A stretch of 35,249 bases of DNA, taken from contig JACQFT010000215.1 of the NCBI GenBank assembly GCA_016199925.1, positions 1-35,249 on the forward strand. The letters are read 5' to 3'. This DNA is from Opitutia bacterium. GTDB taxonomy: Bacteria; Verrucomicrobiota; Verrucomicrobiia; Opitutales; Opitutaceae. The position numbers were made by a program, and so were the translations under genes. Under the pieces are notes generated by a model. It worked only from the letters and a program-made list of their open reading frames with translations, did no database searches and was not told where the DNA came from. Shown here in pieces: positions 31,476 to 35,249 of the stretch. Every line of letters starts with the position of its first letter. The first letter of the stretch is position 1.

Positions 31476-32234
31476 CTATTTTTTTCGCGCGAGGTAACCC
31501 CAGCTTTCCAGCGCGCTGCCGGCGGCGTCGTAGCGATAGACGTTGAGGATCTCCGCGCCGCTCCGGCCGAGGAGCGCCTCGACTTCCGCCCGGGGTAGCG
31601 CGTGCATCTCCATCAGCGGCTCGGTGACGAACCAGATGCGCCAGAGCCGGCGCAGGCGCCGCCGCGCCCGCTTGTAGAACAACTCGGGCGACGACGTGAG
31701 GAGCGGGCCGATCGGTTTTTCCGCCGGGCGCTGGCTCGGCACCTGGAACAGGATCGCGCCGCCCGGCGCCGCCACGCGCACGAATTCCGCGATGTAGGCC
31801 TTCGCATATTCCGGCTCCATGTGCTGGAGCGTGATGAGGCTGTAAACGAAATCGAACTGGTTGTCCGCGAGCAGCCGCAGGTCGGGGTGGGGATTGTGGA
31901 GGTAGCGCACCCGGTCGCCGTGGCGGTTGTGCTCCCGGGCGCGCGCGAGCATTTTCTCGGAGAGGTCGATGCCGACCACGCGGGCGAAATGCGGCGCGAG
32001 GCCCTGGGTGAGCCGCCCGACGCCGCAGCCGAAGTCGAGGGCCGCGCCGCTCTCCAAGTCCGGGCAGAGGGCGCGCACGCCGGCCAGCTCGGCGTCCACC
32101 GTCGTGCGGCCGGTGGCGAAAAATTCGTCGATCGGCCAGCGGTTGCCCTTTTTGTCGGGCGTGGTCAGCACGGCCCAGAGGGCGTCGGTGTCGGCCAGGC
32201 GGTCCCAATGGCGGCGGGTTTGGTGCAGTTTCAT
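31476..32234 (-). CDS. SAM-dependent methyltransferase, class I
   Basis: The 252-residue protein has the class I methyltransferase core. Motif I is ALDFGCGVGRLTQGLA (about 65-80), VVGIDLSEKML is motif post-I (about 86-96), and QFDFVYSLITLQHM is motif II. A final YLARKK tail closes it. The length fits small-molecule or sugar methyltransferases, and glycan modification is plausible given the neighbours. The ATG at 32234 lies 2 bases from the stop of the 32237 glycosyltransferase, so the two are coupled. The A-rich end of the gene (two Lys codons and TAG) explains the T-run on the plus strand at 31480. Confidence 0.92.
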   Translation of the reverse strand: MKLHQTRRHWDRLADTDALWAVLTTPDKKGNRWPIDEFFATGRTTVDAELAGVRALCPDLESGAALDFGCGVGRLTQGLAPHFARVVGIDLSEKMLARAREHNRHGDRVRYLHNPHPDLRLLADNQFDFVYSLITLQHMEPEYAKAYIAEFVRVAAPGGAILFQVPSQRPAEKPIGPLLTSSPELFYKRARRRLRRLWRIWFVTEPLMEMHALPRAEVEALLGRSGAEILNVYRYDAAGSALESWGYLARKK

Positions 32235-32236
32235 GC

Positions 32237-33841
32237 TTACCAGCCGGCGATGGCTTCGAGGCGGCGCCGGTAGCGCGCGCCGATGACGGCGGGGGAAAAA
32301 TTCGCCTCGACGGTCGCGCGCGCGGCGGCACCGAGCCGCGCGGCGAGCGCGCGGTCGGCGCAGAGGCGCTGCATCCATTCGGCCGCGTGGTCGAGGTCGG
32401 GCTCGGCCCACGTCTGGCCTTTCGCGTAGGGGCCGTGGTTGCGGTCGAGCGTGACGAGCCGGCAACGCACGGGGCAGCCGTTGCGCTCGTTGACGAACTC
32501 CGCCGTGGCGGACCAGTCGGTCGAGATGACGGGTTTGCCGAGATACATGCTCTCGGCGACGGCGAGGCCGAAGCCTTCGGCGCGGTGGAGCGACACGAAG
32601 CAGTCGCACGCCGCCTCGAGTTCGTAGATTTCGCGGCGCGGGAGCGTCGCCGTGATGAGCACGGTGCCGGGCAGCGCGGCGACGCTCGCCTGCAAGCGCG
32701 CGAAATCGGCCGGGTGGCCCGCGGTGTTGTGGACCTTGATGACGAGCGCGGCGTGCCGGCCGGCGAGGCCCGAGCGGCGGAACGCTTCGATCACGGCCGC
32801 GGGATTTTTCCGCTCGGAGTAGGAGTTCAGGTCGTAGAGGAAGAGGAAAAGAAACTTGTCCGCCGGCAGGCCGAATTTCGCGCGCAGGTCGCCGGTCGGG
32901 CGTGCGAAGGCGATGGCGTGCGGCATCGCGAGCACGGGCACGGGGATTTTTTGCGCGATGGCCTCGGCGGCGAAGCGGGAGGGCGCCCAGACTTCGTCGA
33001 CGCAGTCGCTGAAGTGAATCCACGCGTCGGGGAAATCCGGCAGCTCCCACGCCCAGTAGCCGACGTTGTATTTGCCGCGCAGAAAAGCGGCGCCGTGATG
33101 GTGTTCGAGGTCGCGCGAGCCGGGCGCATCGACGTGAAACACGTTTACGGGATGGGGATTGTCCGCCTGTAGGCGCGCCGCGAACGAGTCGTCGGTCTGC
33201 GGATTCTTGCAGTGCAGCTTGAGGTCGATCAGCGCGACCGGCAGGCGGTCGGCGTCGGCCGCGCGGGCGGCGCAGCGCACGGACTCGCCGATGCCGAGGT
33301 CGGCGCGGAAGAAGCCGACGAGGTTGAGGCCGACCTGGAGGAGGCGGCGCGCGAAGGCGGCGTTCCACGGCGCGGCGCGGTTGGAGAAATCGAACAGCAC
33401 TTCGCCGTCGGCTTCGATGCGGTGAATCCGCACGCGGCGGTTCTTCGCCTGCTGGCGCCACGGTTGCAGCGCGCGGAGGCCCGTCACGCGGCCGAGCCAC
33501 GCGAGCCCGTTGCTCCACCGGGCGCCGCGGAGGTGCAAGGCGAGGCAGCGGGTGGTCGTCGCGGCCGTGGCGGGCACCGCCGTGTCGAAGCGGAACGGAC
33601 CGACGGGCAGGGTCGGACGGTCGGCGACGCTGCGCCCGTCGAAGTCCACGCCGAGGCCGACCAGGCCGCGGGCGGCCGGAGCGGCCGGGTCTGCGGCGAG
33701 CACTTCGCCGATGACCGCGAGATGTTTCGCGCCGCCGAGCGGCGGCAGTTCGAGCCGGCCGGTCTCGCGGATCCAGTAGGAATCGGGCGCGACTTCGTCA
33801 TGGAACAAACCGGTGAACTTGGGGCGGCGGCGGGGCGGCAT
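32237..33841 (-). CDS. Glycosyltransferase (GT4-like) with a 200-residue N-terminal domain
   Basis: The 534-residue protein has an N-terminal beta-rich domain (about 1-170; GGAKHLAVIGEVLAADP, GVDFDGRSVADRP), then a GT-B glycosyltransferase: LNLVGFFRADLGIGESVRCAAR (about 180-201), KYNVGYWAWELPDFPDAW (about 260), FLFLYDLNSYSERKNPAAVIEAF and HRAEGFGLAVAESMYLGKPVI with the E-x7-E pair. The ATG at 33841 (MPPRRRPKFTG) is preferred; an open frame runs 33 codons further. The extra domain may bind a glycan or a partner. The next gene downstream is the methyltransferase. It is divergent from the membrane gene at 33939. Confidence 0.85.
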   Translation of the reverse strand: MPPRRRPKFTGLFHDEVAPDSYWIRETGRLELPPLGGAKHLAVIGEVLAADPAAPAARGLVGLGVDFDGRSVADRPTLPVGPFRFDTAVPATAATTTRCLALHLRGARWSNGLAWLGRVTGLRALQPWRQQAKNRRVRIHRIEADGEVLFDFSNRAAPWNAAFARRLLQVGLNLVGFFRADLGIGESVRCAARAADADRLPVALIDLKLHCKNPQTDDSFAARLQADNPHPVNVFHVDAPGSRDLEHHHGAAFLRGKYNVGYWAWELPDFPDAWIHFSDCVDEVWAPSRFAAEAIAQKIPVPVLAMPHAIAFARPTGDLRAKFGLPADKFLFLFLYDLNSYSERKNPAAVIEAFRRSGLAGRHAALVIKVHNTAGHPADFARLQASVAALPGTVLITATLPRREIYELEAACDCFVSLHRAEGFGLAVAESMYLGKPVISTDWSATAEFVNERNGCPVRCRLVTLDRNHGPYAKGQTWAEPDLDHAAEWMQRLCADRALAARLGAAARATVEANFSPAVIGARYRRRLEAIAGW

Positions 33842-33938
33842 GCGTGGGGACGGTGGGCGCGGTTTATCGCCGAGGCGCGCAGGCTTGTAAACCGGGAACT
33901 GCCGCGCTGGGATGCGGACCGACCGACTTCGCCCTCTC

Positions 33939-35249
33939 ATGTGGTTCTATCTCCTCGCCGCCGGCCTGCTGCTGCACACCTGTTTCTGGGGTGCGGGCCT
34001 GGCGCTGCTCGCCACGCCGCGCGTCTGGCGGAGATTTTGGTGGGTGTTCGTGCCGGCGTTCGGCCTCGCGCTGCAATCGGCCGTGGTGTGGGCCGGGGCG
34101 CACACGTCGCTGGCGGGCACCCGCGCGTATGCCTGGCCCAGCGAACTCTTGCCGTTGCTCCTGCTGGCCGCCGCGGCGTGGCGGTTCCGGGCGGGCTGGC
34201 GCCGGAGGGTGGCGGACGGGCGCCGCGCCGCCGGAGTCGCGCTCGTCGTGCTGGCGGCGGGTTGGACGCTGCTCTCGCCGATGGCCGCGGCGTCGCGCGG
34301 ACTCACCTCGCTGTCGCTCGGGAGTTGCGACCACGCCGACTATGCGGCGGGAGCGCGCGTGTTGCAGGAATTCGCGCGCGACGACCGCACCGGATTTCTC
34401 GGGCTGCCCGAGGTCACCCGGGTGCGCTCGGCGGAGTATTTTTTCGATTTCTGGCTGCGGCTGAATCATTTCACGCCGGCGGCGCTCGTGGCGCATGACG
34501 CCGTGGTGCTCGACACGCGGCCTGACGAGATGATCAGCACGCTGGCGGCCGTGCTGGTGCTGCTGAACGTGCCGCTGGTGTTTTTTCTCGCGCGGCGGCT
34601 GCTCGGGTTGCGCGGCCGGCCGCTGCTGGTGCTGACGGCGGTGTATGCGTTCTCGCCGCTGCAATCTTACGCGGTGCAGGCGGGGGCGCTCGGCCAATTG
34701 CTGGCGGCGCAGGGCATCGCGTTGCTGACGCTCGCGGCGCTGGCGGCGGTGGAGACGCGGCGCGGGTGGGCGTTCGCGCCGCTCGTGCTGGCGGGATTCT
34801 GGCTGTTGGCCGGCAGCTACAACTTCATCCTGACGGTCAGCCTCGCCCCGGCGGGCGCCGGATTGCTCGGGTGGATCTGGTGGCGGCGCGACTGGCGCGG
34901 CCCGGCCCGCGTGAGCGCCATGCTCGCGGCCATGCTCGCGCTGTGCGCGGCGCTTTTCTGGGGCCGGTTCGACGGCTTGATCGAGCGGTTCAGTTTGTTC
35001 GAAGAATACAATTTCGGCTGGCCCGTGCCGTTGCTCTCGCCCGACGGCTGGCTCGGCCTCGTCGCCGATCCGGCGTTGCACGCGTGGCCGACGGGGTGGC
35101 GCGTCGGGCTGAGCGTCGCGGCCGTGGCCGGCTGGATCGGCGGGGTGGCGTGGCTGGCGCGGCGCCGGAAAAAACAGGCGCTGGCCGCGCTGGCGCTGAC
35201 GCTGCCGGTGCTCGCGGGCTGGGCGATGCTGGCGTGGGAAACCCGCACG
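33939..35249 (+). CDS. Multi-pass membrane protein, C-terminus beyond window
   Basis: An open frame runs from ATG 33939 to the window edge (437 codons, no stop), so it is partial. The product starts MWFYLLAAGLLLHTCFW and has about ten hydrophobic segments, with a soluble loop (about residues 115-170; SCDHADYAAGARVLQEFARDD) between the third and fourth. The plan resembles large periplasm-facing glycosyltransferases or polysaccharide-related membrane proteins, but I do not recognise a family. A second in-frame ATG nine codons upstream (33912) would add MRTDRLRPL. About 97 bases separate it from the divergent 33841 start. Confidence 0.8.
   Translation, partial: MWFYLLAAGLLLHTCFWGAGLALLATPRVWRRFWWVFVPAFGLALQSAVVWAGAHTSLAGTRAYAWPSELLPLLLLAAAAWRFRAGWRRRVADGRRAAGVALVVLAAGWTLLSPMAAASRGLTSLSLGSCDHADYAAGARVLQEFARDDRTGFLGLPEVTRVRSAEYFFDFWLRLNHFTPAALVAHDAVVLDTRPDEMISTLAAVLVLLNVPLVFFLARRLLGLRGRPLLVLTAVYAFSPLQSYAVQAGALGQLLAAQGIALLTLAALAAVETRRGWAFAPLVLAGFWLLAGSYNFILTVSLAPAGAGLLGWIWWRRDWRGPARVSAMLAAMLALCAALFWGRFDGLIERFSLFEEYNFGWPVPLLSPDGWLGLVADPALHAWPTGWRVGLSVAAVAGWIGGVAWLARRRKKQALAALALTLPVLAGWAMLAWETRT

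Noticed and set aside
31476-31492. T-run after a GC-rich stretch, like a rho-independent terminator
   Set aside because: The T-run is the complement of the last two Lys codons and stop of the minus-strand methyltransferase.

Overview
The window is GC-rich and densely coded on both strands. The gene content (a DUF6580 membrane protein, QueG, a PduO-type adenosyltransferase, many glycosyltransferases) and the many complex hairpin repeats between genes suggest a Verrucomicrobiota chromosome, most likely Opitutaceae. That placement is an inference from style of sequence; no rRNA or other phylogenetic marker is present. I saw no tRNA, rRNA, CRISPR array, transposase or prophage gene.

Layout. 1-2741 (all minus): peptide deformylase, a VapBC toxin-antitoxin pair, a cobalamin adenosyltransferase translationally coupled to vapC, and a DUF6580 membrane protein cut by the window edge. 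2830-5880 (plus): a two-gene operon of unrecognised membrane and coiled-coil proteins, divergent from def. 6030-10900: a membrane glycosyltransferase-like protein, a CaCA exchanger-like protein lacking its key acidic residues, a small unknown protein, a MarR regulator, and a DUF6314/small-asparaginase pair. 11143-15792: a sulfatase-fold protein missing its catalytic residues, an orphan histidine kinase, then aroK-queG. 16075-17655 (minus): a thioesterase and a GT4 glycosyltransferase.

17835-26201 holds the most interesting block: an ACP-dehydratase fusion, a ketoacyl-ACP synthase, an SDR and an MGDG-synthase-like glycosyltransferase in one plus-strand operon, followed by two overlapping GT4 genes and, convergently, an alpha-oxoamine synthase of the serine palmitoyltransferase type. 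Together these could build an unusual glycosylated (sphingolipid-like) lipid. 26266-35249 continues with glycosyltransferases, two large multi-pass membrane enzymes of the GT39/ArnT type, a methyltransferase and a truncated membrane protein, consistent with a surface glycan or glycolipid locus.

Non-coding space is dominated by palindromes. Several share one plan: an outer stem enclosing two to four smaller hairpins. One AT-rich palindrome occurs both in an intergenic gap (1990-2016) and in frame inside a glycosyltransferase gene (26853-26877).
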